Shown piece by piece: positions 25,801 through 37,400 of a DNA stretch of 64,000 bases; position 1 is the first letter of the stretch; each line of letters starts with the position of its first letter. The notes under the pieces were generated by a model. It was not told the DNA's origin. It was given only the letters and a program-made list of their open reading frames with translations, and ran no database searches. The DNA is from Didymodactylos carnosus (Eukaryota > Rotifera > Eurotatoria > Philodinida > Philodinidae): positions 1 to 64,000 of the forward strand of contig CAJNOQ010000153.1 of NCBI GenBank assembly GCA_905250885.1, read 5' to 3'. The position numbers and the translations under genes were made by a program.

Positions 25801-26805
25801 GTAAAGCCACTTTTGGGCCACCCTGTATATCTCAAAGAGATGTTGAAAAAAATCTATACAAAAATAAATGAAAATGTTGAAGTATTCATATTATATATAA
25901 TCTATTAATGGATGTAGATTTTAGCTCAATTACCGAAAATAAAAATTGTTCACATTTATGTAACAAGACAATGTACGAACAATGATATTGTTCAAGCTAT
26001 GAACAAAAAGAATGAATAAATACTCTTAAACACACATATGATATGAAATAGAGAATAAAGTATCGTTACAACTAAATTATCAATGAAAGTACATGTCCTT
26101 ATAAATACTTTACTAATCTGCGTAATTTACTGTTTTCAAATTTTTTCAGTAAGTCTACCCTTAGAGGAGAGGTCTAAAGTAAAGAAAAAGACAGTCTGTT
26201 TATATAATCCTCCTACAAATAACATTGATTAGTAAGCAAGAATAAACAACAAAAACATTGATGATTATGAGCAGAGGTCTAATACACATACACAATAAAC
26301 GTAATCGACTAGAGTTTAAAATAATGTTTAAATACAATATATTAATTCGAGAAAAACCTGTTCAATGAACAAATGATTTTCTCTTTATCTTCTCAAACGG
26401 TATAAAAAATGTTGAGTTGATTTATATCTTTAATGATTTCTAATAAAAAGGCCAACCGTCAAATGACCATTGTAGACCTAGCAATAAATGTTGAGTTTGT
26501 AAAGAAGTACACAAGAAAGCCAATGAGCTAATGTTTCTTAAATCTTCAGTCATTAGATTTCTAAGATGTTTTGATCCCAGACGAGAGATGATCAACAAAA
26601 TAAGTTGACTATCATATATTATTATCATCATTATTAATATTTCATTTTAAAAATAGAATATACACTTACTTTTATCAGTGATTTGTTGTTGCTGTTGTAC
26701 ATAATAATTTTGTCGTTTACTATTTCTTGATATTGGCCGTTTTTCTTTTGGATAATATTTATTATTTTGAGACTGCGAACAACTTTGACAACATAAACAA
26801 TCCAT
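4807..26805 (-). CDS. Large PDZ-like, low-complexity protein (7 exons; function unknown)
   Basis: I do not recognise this gene as a named family. Proposed exons: 26805-26670, 22562-22473, 22251-21967, 12085-11633, 11576-11363, 8421-7197, 7086-4807. All junctions are GT-AG and keep frame, giving 1560 residues. Exon 1 starts MDCLCCQSCSQSQ, a Cys cluster that could be palmitoylated (inference). Residues about 129-215 resemble a PDZ fold: the stretch YGIRNGDILVFLNGKNI is the typical GDxILxxNG segment, and it is completed only by joining exon 3 to exon 4 across 9.9 kb. The usual GLGF loop is not obvious, so the domain is divergent. Residues from about 380 onward are Ser/Thr/Asn/Gln-rich and probably disordered. 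Residues about 924-1315 carry eight copies of a short N-L-S-x-I-V-x-x-I-N motif. Large introns contain transposons and a whole beta-galactosidase gene. Weakest points are the exon 1-2 link, the exon 3-4 link and the true 5' end. A scaffold role is only a guess. Confidence 0.62.
8892..11116. mobile_element. piggyBac-type foldback element with long inverted arms (non-autonomous)
   Basis: The element is flanked by TTAA at 8888-8891 and 11117-11120, the target duplication of piggyBac transposons. Its ends read (T/C)CCTTTGGGGCCGGTG, matching the CCYT start common in that superfamily. The outer ~140 bp of each arm are nearly identical in inverted orientation, and similarity continues in blocks to about 9542 on the left and 10239 on the right. 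The arms are therefore roughly 650 and 880 bp, with patches of unmatched sequence. A unique centre of about 700 bp carries a short open frame. There is no transposase, so it must be moved in trans. It sits in intron 5 of the PDZ-like gene. The close match between the outer arms suggests a fairly recent insertion or ongoing correction between arms. Confidence 0.85.
9779..10000 (+). CDS. Short unknown frame in the centre of the foldback element
   Basis: A 73-residue frame beginning MVRYEQEQRQQRSTCLRKAR and ending DDDEYEAKQ, hydrophilic and probably helical. Its codon choice (CAA, GAA, CGT, AGA) looks like that of the host genes. About 110 bp upstream, in another frame, lies a second coding-like stretch (SEADFRNHFDLIGMRPRTN...). 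The pair look like parts of one spliced or captured coding segment separated by a frame change. I cannot name the family. It lies only in the unpaired centre of the element and runs opposite to the surrounding PDZ-like gene. It may be a captured host gene fragment, an element-encoded peptide, or a chance frame. Confidence 0.3.
   Translation: MVRYEQEQRQQRSTCLRKARSIHNDAILIAAKQNYMCGHIDLEDLQKLLRALSHRYIRVFENSKDDDEYEAKQ
12231..13525. mobile_element. piggyBac-type foldback element, 1.3 kb, non-coding
   Basis: It is flanked by TTAA at 12227-12230 and 13526-13529. The terminal inverted repeats read C(T/C)CCTTAACTGTTAT. A second, longer pair of inverted segments lies inside, about 12360-12575 against 13120-13320, at roughly 80 percent identity by eye, including a shared block ATCATACCTAAACTTTAAT. 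A perfect 20-bp palindrome lies near the left end. No protein is encoded. It sits in the 9.9 kb third intron of the PDZ-like gene, about 140 bp upstream of exon 4 in transcript order. The lower arm identity suggests it is older than the element at 8892-11116. Confidence 0.78.
12245..12264. promoter_or_regulatory. Perfect 20-bp palindrome near a piggyBac-type terminus
   Basis: The sequence TTGACGTAATATTACGTCAA is a perfect inverted repeat. It contains two TGACGTAA half sites facing each other, similar to half sites bound by ATF/CREB-class bZIP factors. It lies 15 bp inside the terminal repeat of the element at 12231-13525, so a transposase-binding role is equally possible. Confidence 0.4.
15279..17372 (-). 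CDS. GH35 beta-galactosidase-like protein, membrane-anchored
   Basis: Two exons, 17372-16964 and 16903-15279, separated by a 60-nt GT-AG intron inside the conserved RPSG/FICAEYEWGGLPSWLL segment. The product is 677 residues. Residues about 10-30 form a hydrophobic N-terminal segment with positive residues before it, so a type II anchor or uncleaved signal is likely. LSGSLHYFRV, typical of the family N-terminus, follows. The acid/base Glu lies in GPIIAFQIENEYG (near residue 203) and the nucleophile Glu in TEYWTGWFDYWG (near 277). FYMFHGGTNFG is also present. These agree with an active GH35 hydrolase that removes terminal beta-linked galactose in the secretory or lysosomal system, close to the vertebrate GLB1-like proteins. 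The C-terminal half matches the family's beta-sandwich region and contains [20 protein letters not shown]. The whole gene lies inside intron 3 of the PDZ-like gene, in the same orientation. Confidence 0.93.
18990..19510. repeat. Possible degenerate inverted-repeat element
   Basis: The left part carries CTTAGTAGGATCTTACCAAG and GTCTAAGAC. The reverse complement of the right part carries CTTAGTAAGATTTTGGTAAG and TCTAAGACC. The similarity is partial and the ends are not sharp. It may be an old inverted-repeat transposon or a low-complexity coincidence. Confidence 0.3.
20470..20700. mobile_element. piggyBac-type miniature element, 231 bp
   Basis: It is flanked by TTAA at 20466-20469 and 20701-20704. 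Both ends begin CACTAGAACGCC. The inverted similarity continues through a GGTCATTTTGACC-like palindrome, for about 35 bp in total. No coding capacity. It is intronic to the PDZ-like gene. Confidence 0.85.
22567..26669. other. Intron 1 of the PDZ-like gene (4.1 kb)
   Basis: AT-rich intronic sequence with no supported exon. It contains the mariner-type miniature element at 25221-25827. Short frames here have no splice-consistent links and no recognisable motifs. Confidence 0.45.
25221..25827. mobile_element. mariner-type miniature element, 607 bp
   Basis: It is bounded by TA duplications at 25219-25220 and 25828-25829. The terminal repeats read TACAGGGTGGC(T/C)CAAAAGTG, typical of Tc1/mariner ends. 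Inverted similarity extends for about 190 bp per arm, including AGGAGTGTTCATAGGTCATA. A central ~240 bp is unpaired. The left arm also has an internal hairpin around AAATATCAGTTCATT. There is no transposase. Confidence 0.85.
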
Positions 26806-27360
26806 GTATATTTTTTTTTGTTTCTACACTAATAATCTAGCAATACGAATAAACAAGTTCATAATAATATGCAGAATTGAATAAAAAAATAATAATAATA
26901 AACTTTTCTTTAATATTCTCTTTCCTACGCATTCAACAATTTATTCATTCATCGATTTATACATGTCTCGACATGCACATGCACATGTGTTTGAACATAT
27001 TATAATAAATTTTTTTGTTTTTTCTTTTTTTTTGGTTACAAAACTAATATGTTGAGCTGGATAGAGTTGCGAACACGATAGTAAAACGACAATTGTCACT
27101 GATGTTATTATTTTGAATTAAAAAAAAGTTGATTACGATAAAAGATTAAACAATATGTTCAATATGTTTGATATTATTGAAAAAAAAAAATCTATAAGCA
27201 ATTTAAGTGCGTAGCCTTTCTATCTCTTGAAAATAAAAAACACCAATGATGATGTCATTGAAACAATGTGTTAATATTTTTCATAACTATCAGTTTCTAT
27301 ATTATTGTCCGACACCTTCTCTTTTTCTCTCTTTTCTTACATCTCATACAAGAAGCGAAT

Positions 27361-27397
27361 GAGAGAGAGAGAGAGAGAAAAAGAGAGGGAGAGAGAG
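27361..27397. repeat. GA-rich simple repeat
   Basis: A near-continuous run of GA dinucleotides with occasional interruptions. Confidence 0.7.
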
Positions 27398-29555
27398 GCG
27401 GCGAAAGATCAGTTGCAACCGCACTAAATCATAAAGTATATATATATATATGTGTATGTATGTTCATATGAAAATAGATTCATCTTAACTAATAAAACAA
27501 GTATGTGTATTGTGTGTAGGTACTTTGTAGTGAGAGATAGAGATGAAAAAAATAAAACAAAACTTAGCACGATCCATTTATCAATATAGAAGAATTAAGG
27601 ATCAGTATTTTTATTGTACAATAACACTAATGATGATCGGTGAGCGAAAGTAAGAGTAGGATGAAATCGATATTTTTTTACATATTCTCTTCGGACTTGT
27701 TTTTGGTCAATAGAGTGTTTTATTTATGTTAAAAGTATAGGACAACAACACTTCTAATAAAAATTCACTACATCCCGAAGAAGAATAAAAATTCTACTTA
27801 GAAATTTCGTATTAGATTATGTTTTTTTTTCTCAAGCGTGTAAAATTTAATTCTAAAGTTTCTATAATAGAAAAAGAAAATATGAACCAAATTTTTATTG
27901 ATATTTTACACGAAAAAAGAAAGTTTTGTTAAAAAAATTTATTTGTAAAAATGAAGAAAATATTATACGTTGCACATGTGTAAAAATAATTAGACTTTTC
28001 ATAGAAGAAAAGTCCCAATTGATTATTGCTGTCTGAACTAACACCAAATAGGTGACGATATCAGATGAGTTTATTATGCATATACACACACACACACATA
28101 TTTAATATAAAGTTAATTGAATTTTTTAAACGATCTTTGAAGTATATGAATAACAATTTCATCAATCATTTAATTTTAATTATTAAATAAAAGGTGATTC
28201 AATCAAATTCTCTTCGTTAACAATCAGTCTGACATCGATATATGAGAAAAACTTCGAGACTTTCTGCATCTCTTCGATTTTTATAATGAATTTTCTGATA
28301 TTATTCTTCAATTATCAATCAATAACAATCTAAATATTTTTCTAAACTGATTAAATAGACGAAAAATTTTAATCAATAAAATTTTTTTAAATAATATAGA
28401 ATACTCACATCGTAAAATTTTTGAAAGATATCTATGCTACAAAAAAAATGTTGATATAAAAGAATTTTCTTCAAATATTTTATTGACTTCTTATATCAGT
28501 ATACGATTTTATTATAGTTCTCTTTTTACCGATTATTTTTAAAGGTTAAAAAGTCAAAATGATACATTTCTACTATAATAATTTTTTGGATAAAAAAAAC
28601 TGTTTTTTTAAAAAAAGTTCTTTAGTACAGATGTATGTATATGATTATCATCATTATATTCAACGAACGAGAAAAAAAAAAACGAGAAATTTTTTTTTGT
28701 GTGTCACTATATTAAGTCTGCTGCCTTTCGTTTCACTTCACACATACTATGACGTTAAAAACATCATTTTTCTTCTCCCTTTGTCATTTTTGAATATCGT
28801 ACTGCCAATTTTTTTTTTCTTCCAAGCATATATCTATGTATAAGAGAGAGAGAAAGAACGAGCATGTGTTTGAGTATTCAAATCATGTTAAAATAGTAAT
28901 TTATCTGTTTAGGATGAGCATGATCTTTGTGACCATCTGTGACTCTTTGTTCTACACAGTTCTAAACAAAAAAGACTTTAATTTTAGTGCAGCAATATAC
29001 TGAAATTATATAAATGTACTTGCATGAACATCAGTTTATTTCTATTATATAATAATCATGATGATAATGATGAATATTTCTTTTTATTTCTTTACATCAT
29101 TTACATAAGACATTATATTATAGAGAGAACAGAATGTACCGATTAAAAACGTTCTAGTCTGATTCATTTTTTTTTCCTCTTATTCATTTAAATTTGAACC
29201 TTGAGTGTCATCTTTTCATTGTCCATTTTTATTCTTTTTAAAAATAAATAATAGCAGACGGAATAAACAGTGTTTCTTCAAACATTAGATACGTCATAAA
29301 CACAATTATCAACAGATGAGTTAAATGTCGGTAGTTTTTCACGACAACAGAGAGAAAAAAGATGAAAATTTACAAAAAAAAAAAATGGCGTAATGAGACG
29401 TGTGTTTATTATTTGGATACCGATACGTCTGATTCATTAAAAAAAATCAGTATTGTCAAGTTTTTGAATTATTTTTTTCCTTTAAAAACCTCGAGTAAAA
29501 TATCAGAACGTAACAGAACTCGAGGTGAAAAAGCATTTTATTAATATCACAGCAA

Positions 29556-29559
<4 letters not shown>

Positions 29560-29604
<45 letters not shown>

Positions 29605-29630
29605 TCACTCTCTCTCTCTTTCTCTCTATT
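29560..29630. repeat. CA microsatellite followed by a TC tract
   Basis: About twenty CA units run from roughly 29560 to 29600. A CT/TC-rich tract follows to about 29630. A compound microsatellite in intergenic DNA. Confidence 0.8.
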
Positions 29631-32466
29631 TTTCTCTCGTTCGCGACTACGAATAAATAAATGAAAATTGTTATCGATTCATTTGTTTTAAAGTACTCTT
29701 CTATGTATAAAAGAACTGTCCACTAACTAAAAACCATTCATCTTGAATCGGTACAAAAATGATCATATAGTCTGATTACACATGTAGAAACTAATTAAAT
29801 GCTGTATAGTACACCTAATGGATGAATCCGTGGCGAGTCTAAAATTCTTCTTTTTTAAATTTAAAATTGTATGTTTCATTTTCTCTTGTGTAAATATCAT
29901 ACTTGTGCGTTGAACAGTTCAAGTGCAATTGTTCTGAGACGGGTATGACATTTAAATCATGTAAGTTTTATTTTGTGAAAAAATGAAACAATAAAAATAA
30001 AAATGCATATGAATAGTTTTTCCTGATGTTTGTTGACCAATCTTCAACAATATCAATAATTGTGACAGTAAGAAATTTGAAGTCTCTTCTGTATCGTTCA
30101 CTTTCATATCAAGAAAAGTAGAGTATTTGCCATAAAAAATGATGAAATACTACAAACAAGAGAGTATTTTCATTGTAAATAGTTTGTATATTTTTCATTT
30201 TAGTGTTTTCTCATCAAGTTCACAGTTTAACCTAACTTCTATCGAATGTTATAACTTGTTCGTTACTATCCCATTTCTTATCTCATAGATAAAATCTAAC
30301 TTGTCTATATAGCTATGCAGCTGTCACTCCATGTGGTTAATATAAAAAACCACAAATTTATTACAAAAACTCATATAATGTATCACAATAAATATACTTT
30401 TTCAATTTATTGTTTAAATTATGTTTCTCAACGGCATTTGAAAATCTTCTACTGAAATTGAGATATTTAGCGAAAGATTGCCTTTTATCCTCGAAAGAAA
30501 TAATAAAATAATAACGACAAATATGAAGAATTGACGTGAATATGAAACATGCAAAATCTGAAGAGACAATTTATATGAAAAATTAAATAAAGAATGTTAC
30601 ACAAAAATAGAGTATAAAATGTTGAATCATCATATAAACAGCATCGACTTATAGACATTTTTGCTAAAAAAATTTTACGATACTCTTTAAAATTAAAACA
30701 TTATTGAATTTAAAAGATATGTAAAACCTTCATGATATCGAATATTATACAATTTATCAATTCAAGTTCAAGAGTAAAAAGATAATATTACTATTTATTT
30801 TTCCGAAAAGATGCCAAAAGAAATATGAGATGAAACTTGACAAATTTACGGATGGTAAGTGCAAATATCGATAGAATGTAATAAATTTTAGATAAAGTGT
30901 TTATTACATTAGAATGATTGAGAGTATATACGATAAGAAACAGCCAACAGTAAAGATGAAAAACGATCAGATAAACTATCATTAGATAGTTTATGTCAAC
31001 GAATACAGAAATATAAATGAAATAAAGATGGTAACTATTGAAGAGATGTATAAATACAAAGACTCACAATAATAATAGTGTATATTTTACGTATATAATC
31101 AATATTACTTTCAAAAACTAATCATAAATTTCATTCAATTTAAAACTGTACACAAAAACGATATGTTTTTTTTATTTTTTGTATAATGACAAAATAAGTA
31201 TTTTATTTATTTAAAATAAAAAATTAGTTTTCTTCTACTTTTCGTCACTTGATAAATATAACTGACTACAATATTAACAAATTTGACTTACTTTCAAAGA
31301 CCCATAATTATTTATGTATATAAAAAAAAACGTAATTAACAGAAGAAATAAAAATGAGAAATAAATGAATGATTTATAACTATGGAAGACTTTCGTGGAC
31401 AGTATATGTTCAACTCTATACGGTAACAGTTATGTAACAATTATGAATAAAAGCACTGTTTTCTAGAAAATACATATACTGTTGATTAATAGCGAAAGGA
31501 ATATCGTAAGATTTTGAATACATTCTACACATCAATAACACACATCAAAGAAAAATAAATCAAATACTTACAATCACCAAAATCTTATGTTCGAAAGATG
31601 AATAACGGTAAATATATTCATAATTTATAAGAAAAATCTGACCAATATTCCTCAAAACGTTATGAATATAGATTTTTCATTCGAATCTGATCGTCGTCAT
31701 TGAGGAATTTTGAAACAATACTTTTGTTTGTTTTATTGCATTTAATACTCGCCTTATTAAGAAATAAACGATCAAACATGATAAGAAATACTAAAAAAAT
31801 TTTCTTTTCAGTTGCGTCGACAATGATTTGTGTTACTGTTCAAGGATATACCACTGGAGAGTAAAAAGAGGAAAAAATGTGACAGACGATGACTATAAAT
31901 TAAAACAGAAAAAAATAAAAGTGTTGGTCTATCATTGAGTCGAAGAGATAATAATTTTGTGAATCGTAAACAGTATGATATATGATACAATATCATTTCG
32001 TTTCACATGAGAATATAAACTCTCTTAAGATTTAACAGTATAAAGTGCTGATTGTTGTCAGACATCTGTTTACTTTGTATATTCTAAAATGACGAAATGT
32101 GTTGGTAGAATAAAGAGGTTTATTATTATTTGGAAAAGGTGAATATTATCATTTGTGTCAAAAATTTCTTATATGTAGTTCTATATAAATCTTAATTGAA
32201 TTATTTAATTTAAGTATTTGAATCAAAAAAGTTTGATAAAAGTTTTAGGTGACAATGTTTAAAACAATATATATACTTTTGAAAGAAGAGTTGAACAATC
32301 AATACATCAATTCATGTGATCTATTCATGGGTTTCTTTTAAAGATCAATAAATATAAAATCATCCTACTCTTTTTCATTTTTCAGACATAGTTCAACTAT
32401 TTTTAGTTTGACTCTGCCACTCTGATAAACTATCGTAGATTAATCCCTTCTTTTCAGTGCTATAAA

Positions 32467-33017
32467 CAGAGTCCTGTGAGACAGCCTCGAGACTAGAAAA
32501 TAATTCCACAGACTTGGGTTTAAGGGGCCGGAACAAGTCGTAGAAAAATGCTGTCCCGTAAGTTTTGTCTTTTGACTGTAATTATGCTGCAACTTCAAAT
32601 GTTTAATTCTTGTAATACCATCAAATCAAAACCGTAATTTTATAATAACTAATAAAAATTAAGCTGAAGAAGTGAAATAGTCTGGATTTAAATTATAGAA
32701 GATGTTTCATATCTACAACTCGGTTTGCAGTAAAACAGTTTTTATATAGCAACTTTTAAGTTTAGAATCAAATAAATTAGACTTAAATTTTGTCATGCAG
32801 ATTTTACAAAAGTAAATTTGAGACTTTAAGCGTCTCTTGTAATAGTTACGGTTTATCTCAACAGAAAACATTTTTCAAAAAATTACGGAATAAAAACGCC
32901 TGTGCATTTTTTGCACGAGATAACATTATTTCCCCACGGGCTCGGATTTACGGAATGAGGCAAAAATGTTTATGTTCGGGCTCGGGGCAATAGAAAAGTT
33001 TGTCTCACAGAACTCTA
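32467..33017. mobile_element. hAT-type miniature element, 551 bp
   Basis: The ends read CAGAGTCCTGTGAGACA and, on the other strand, TAGAGTTCTGTGAGACA; both fit the YARNG start of hAT transposons. Candidate 8-bp target duplications GCTATAAA (32459-32466) and GTTATAAA (33018-33025) differ by one base. The right subterminal region repeats the word GGGCTCGG, as hAT elements often do. No transposase. Confidence 0.72.
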
Positions 33018-34245
33018 GTTATAAAACTCTCTTAAAAGCCTCTGGAGAGCAAAAATGGAGTGGTTATTTTTTTCTTCAAAGAAATACTGAGGATGTATTT
33101 TACATAAAAGTTCAGATACTGATACTTTACTACATTTGTAGAGTTTTGAATGCTCTCTCTCTTTCTTTCTTTGTTGTTGAAATAACAACCAGTTTATTCT
33201 CTATTGTCATTAATATGAACAAATACATTTTAAAATAACGATTCATTTTATGGTGATGAACAATAAATTCGATGTATAACACCTATGATTATCATATCCT
33301 AGCAATAAGTAAAGAATATTATTGTAACCTCGCACTAAAAAGTGTCTTACATTCAGCTAGTTTTATGTGTCAGACATAAGAGACTCATCACGATCTAAAT
33401 AACTATCGAGACAATCAAAAATAAAAAGTGACGTACACCAGTCGACGCAGAATGGTAAATAAACACTATTCATCTCTGATATTCTATACATCACATTCTA
33501 TGACTTCTCTCAACATTTTAAAACTATGTTATGAGATCTTTTTTTAATCAAAACTGCAACTTACTTATGATTATATTTTATTTTGAATATTCATAAGTAT
33601 TCGACAAAAACTTTTTGTTTTTGTTCAAATTTTCTCTATAGTGCAAAAATAGTAATAATAAAAAAGACATTAGACGTTAAAAGTTTATATCCCAGATCAA
33701 TTATTAACATATTCATTTTTTTTATATCTTTTCCGTTCTTTTTTGTTCGTTTTTCATTGATGAATTGTGTGATGTGAACAGTAATCCAAATTATTTTTCT
33801 TCTCTTGCTAGTAACTTGCGAAAGTCGGTGATCATGCAACAAGTCTATAAATTAAAGAGTAGTAGGAGATCTGAGGTAGATATATCTTTAGATGAATGTA
33901 GAAAGAAAATCAAATGACATAACCGATTTTTTACATGATTCGATTATAGATTCTCTCAAATCTCATAGGATAATCATGTCGATATTCATACCTATTGTAC
34001 TCATTAGAAAATGCCTCTTTCTTGTGTAACATTTCTGCTTTAAAAATAAATAAATTGATAATTATACAATAATATTCATTTTTCTCTAGAATATTACAAT
34101 ATATCTTTGATATATTTTTTTAAATATTAAAATCTAACAAATATTTTTCGAGATTCTAATATATAAAATGAAAAATAGAGTAATCATATACATAGCGTCT
34201 CGTCTATATGCACACAAGCCGAACAGGAAAAAATAAACACGGAAA

Positions 34246-34395
34246 CTATCGTTGTACAGTAAGAGCGGGATTAGTCAATTGAAATGAATGTTGAGTTTGC
34301 ATCGGATAAGACGATGAAGTTGATGGAACGGCAGAAGCAACAGCAGCAGTAGCAGTAGTGGCGATATTTTGTGCACTATTAGTTGGAGTTTGTGC

Positions 34396-34427
<32 letters not shown>

Positions 34428-37400
34428 GCTGCTGCTGAGATGATGACGCTGTGGGTACTGATTGAGGTGCTGCTGCTGCGGCACTGTTTGTCGTTAAATC
34501 AGTTTTGCAACATAAGAAATGTAGTCGAGAACGAAGTTTTTCACAATTTAAATTGTTAACAACAGCTTCAATACGATCACGTATAGCATCTCCCACAACT
34601 ATATATTTGATATGATAAAGAAAATTTGCTATTGTATCAACATTGACAAACGATTGTCCAAATTTATCAACATGTTGAATCAAATCATAGGGAACCGTAA
34701 CAAACTAGAAAAAAACAACAACAAAAATTACTCTTGAAATATACTACAAATAACAATGGCAAAATGATGGACAGAAAATTAGCAGCTCGAATTAAATAAG
34801 ATGACTTCATCTGTTCATCCGAACATTCGATAAATTTTGTACTTGATTAAAAAAATGGCTTTTTCTTTTCGTTTTGTTTATAATATGCTTCTCTTGTTCT
34901 TATTGCATTAACATAAGCTAGTCTTCCTTTGCAACAGTCATGCTTGCAAAAATAAAAATCAATTCAATCGATGCCATAGTAAATGATTTATTTGAGTTAA
35001 TGTTTTTTTTTGTTATATACTGTCAATTAGCCTTTTATCATTGACAACATAAAATTTATTTATCTAGAAACTTTTCAGATTACATCACTCGTTAAAAAAA
35101 CTACCAAAAATTGCACTACGTTATTGAAATTTGAGGTTAACACAGTTAAATATAAATAATTATCCATAGAAAACATATAGAATTCTATTCCGTATCAGTA
35201 CGCCCCGCCCCACTCTCTCGTTTTTGTTAGAATTATAAACGGTTGCAACAAACTTTCAAATATTATATTGCATCAAGCATCTTTTTCTCACTGTGCTCAA
35301 ACAGTGCCATTGTAAATATACGAGTGAAGTCCCATGTTATTTCTCGTTTTCCCTCTGCTTTTTTGTTGATTAATCTCTGTTGTTTTATGTACTCATTAGG
35401 ATTGTGTCGTTTTCGAAATACTCACTTTTATGATTACTCTTGGCAAAAATCTTGTCAGTTATTCGTTTGCAACATCTACTTCAAGTTGACCGAATACATT
35501 TTTTAAGTTTAACTGAGCTACTGATTACATTCAAAATACAAAATAGGAGTTCATAATTTTCTAAATACTAACTATCTATCTAAAGCACTTTTTTCTTCTA
35601 TTAAACCCATCAAGTATACAAAAATTTCCATTACTTACTTCCAATAGCAATTTTGTCGAATCTGTTTGTATTTTTTGTAAAAATGGACCAATTAATTGAA
35701 AAGCTAATAGAAGTTGATTTTCTGTTTTGATTATTGGTAATAAACGTGTTTGAATTAAACTGAAACAAAAGATATAATAAAACAATGATAAAACGAATAT
35801 AATGTAACAGTCACATACGTTAAAAATGGTTGTAAATGACTAATACTACCATGTAACCAAATGGCATGAACAACAGCAATAAAACAACATATTACATTTT
35901 CTGTATAAGAACAAAATCTATCTCGAAAATGCATTAAGTCCATAATATCTATCGGTGAACAACGTAACAATAGAGGATGTTCAAATATAGTGGCCATACG
36001 ATCAAACATTCCAATCCAGTAATATTCCTATAATTAAAACAAAAAAAATTTTAAAATTAAAATAATGTATATTCTAATCATCACTCACTGGCAATGCTGA
36101 AAATATTAGACCCATAGCATTCAAATATTTTAGAAAATCATGTCGAGGTATAGCAGGATCACTAAAAATAAGAAAAATAAGTATTTAGTTGATTTCTTTT
36201 TCTTTACATAATATTGTTTGTTTAAACTTACGGTGAAATAAATAATTCTGAAAATATTTTCCACGTATCATAATTTTCTTGTGACTGCATATACATCTGT
36301 TCAATAGTGATACAATGAATCAATTGTAATGATGGATTAGGAAATTCGTTATAACGCCAGTCAATATTATATTGATATGAACTTTTCTCATAGATAGGTG
36401 CATAGGTTAAGAAAAACAAACTAATATGGCAGGGAAAAATATATTCGAGAAAAAGAGATATCGGAGTTTCATTAAAATTTTTAATGAAATTCTTGTGCCA
36501 TTAAAAACTCAAAGTCACAGTCATTTTGTAGATGTTTTTGATGAATGTAGTGGGATTTTTATTACAAAATTTTTTAATGAAAGTTCCGGTACTTTCATTG
36601 GAGAAAAAAAAACGCTTTGATGGAAGTTTTTTTAATGAACGTCACTCAATCCGAGAAAAGGTCAAAGTTTTTGCTACGAACGACCTTATATTCATTAAAC
36701 TTATGAGAGTACTACAATTAAATAAAGGATATCATCTACCAATTTTTTCAGTATATCAATGGCGTATTTTGAATTAAACTGCGGCACAATAGGAATCATT
36801 CGATCAGGTTTCATTCTAGCTTCTAATAATAATGGAAAATATTCTGAAAAACACCATTCCATTTTTCGCATTTGATAGATTGGAACTAAAAAAAATGAAA
36901 ATAATAGCATGTACCATAGACAGACACGTGCAGTTCAAATAGAATCTTACCAATAACACTGTAGATAACAGAACTTCGAATAATTGGTTTTTCACGTAAT
37001 TTTCTGTCATAGACAAACAGTGTATTGTATAAAAATGTCACTGGCGTAGCTATAAAGAAATGAGATGAGAGAAATAATGAAACAATATTTTCAAAATGTT
37101 TTATAATAAAATATGCTAACCATGAAAACGAAATAAATGAAAAACAATTTGCAAACAAGCATCGATTATTTTTGGATTAGGAAGATGTTCTAACATTTTT
37201 CCTATAATCAATTCTAAAACCTAGAATATAAAAATACTTTTTAACTCTCTAATCATCCACCTTATACTAAACAAAGGTTTCTAGGAGACAAATGTAAGTT
37301 CTGCTCAAATGTTTCTAAATCTTTGCATAAAAACAAATTAAAAAGAAAAGGAATGTAAATCATGAACTTTCTTGTGTTAATTGTTCTCACTCTCATGTCG

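Larger units (their letters stand above)
26806..34245. other. Long gene-free stretch between the PDZ-like gene and MED23
   Basis: This is 7.4 kb. The right end is the 3' flank of MED23 and the left end is the upstream region of the PDZ-like gene. It contains GA-rich (27361-27397) and CA/TC (29560-29630) microsatellites and a hAT-type miniature element at 32467-33017. I found no exon pairs with matching splice phases and no RNA gene. Short frames over the microsatellites are composition artefacts. Confidence 0.5.

Noticed and set aside
32790-33238. Overlapping plus-strand frames of 67 and 90 codons
   Set aside because: They lie inside or across the hAT-type miniature element and show no transposase motif.
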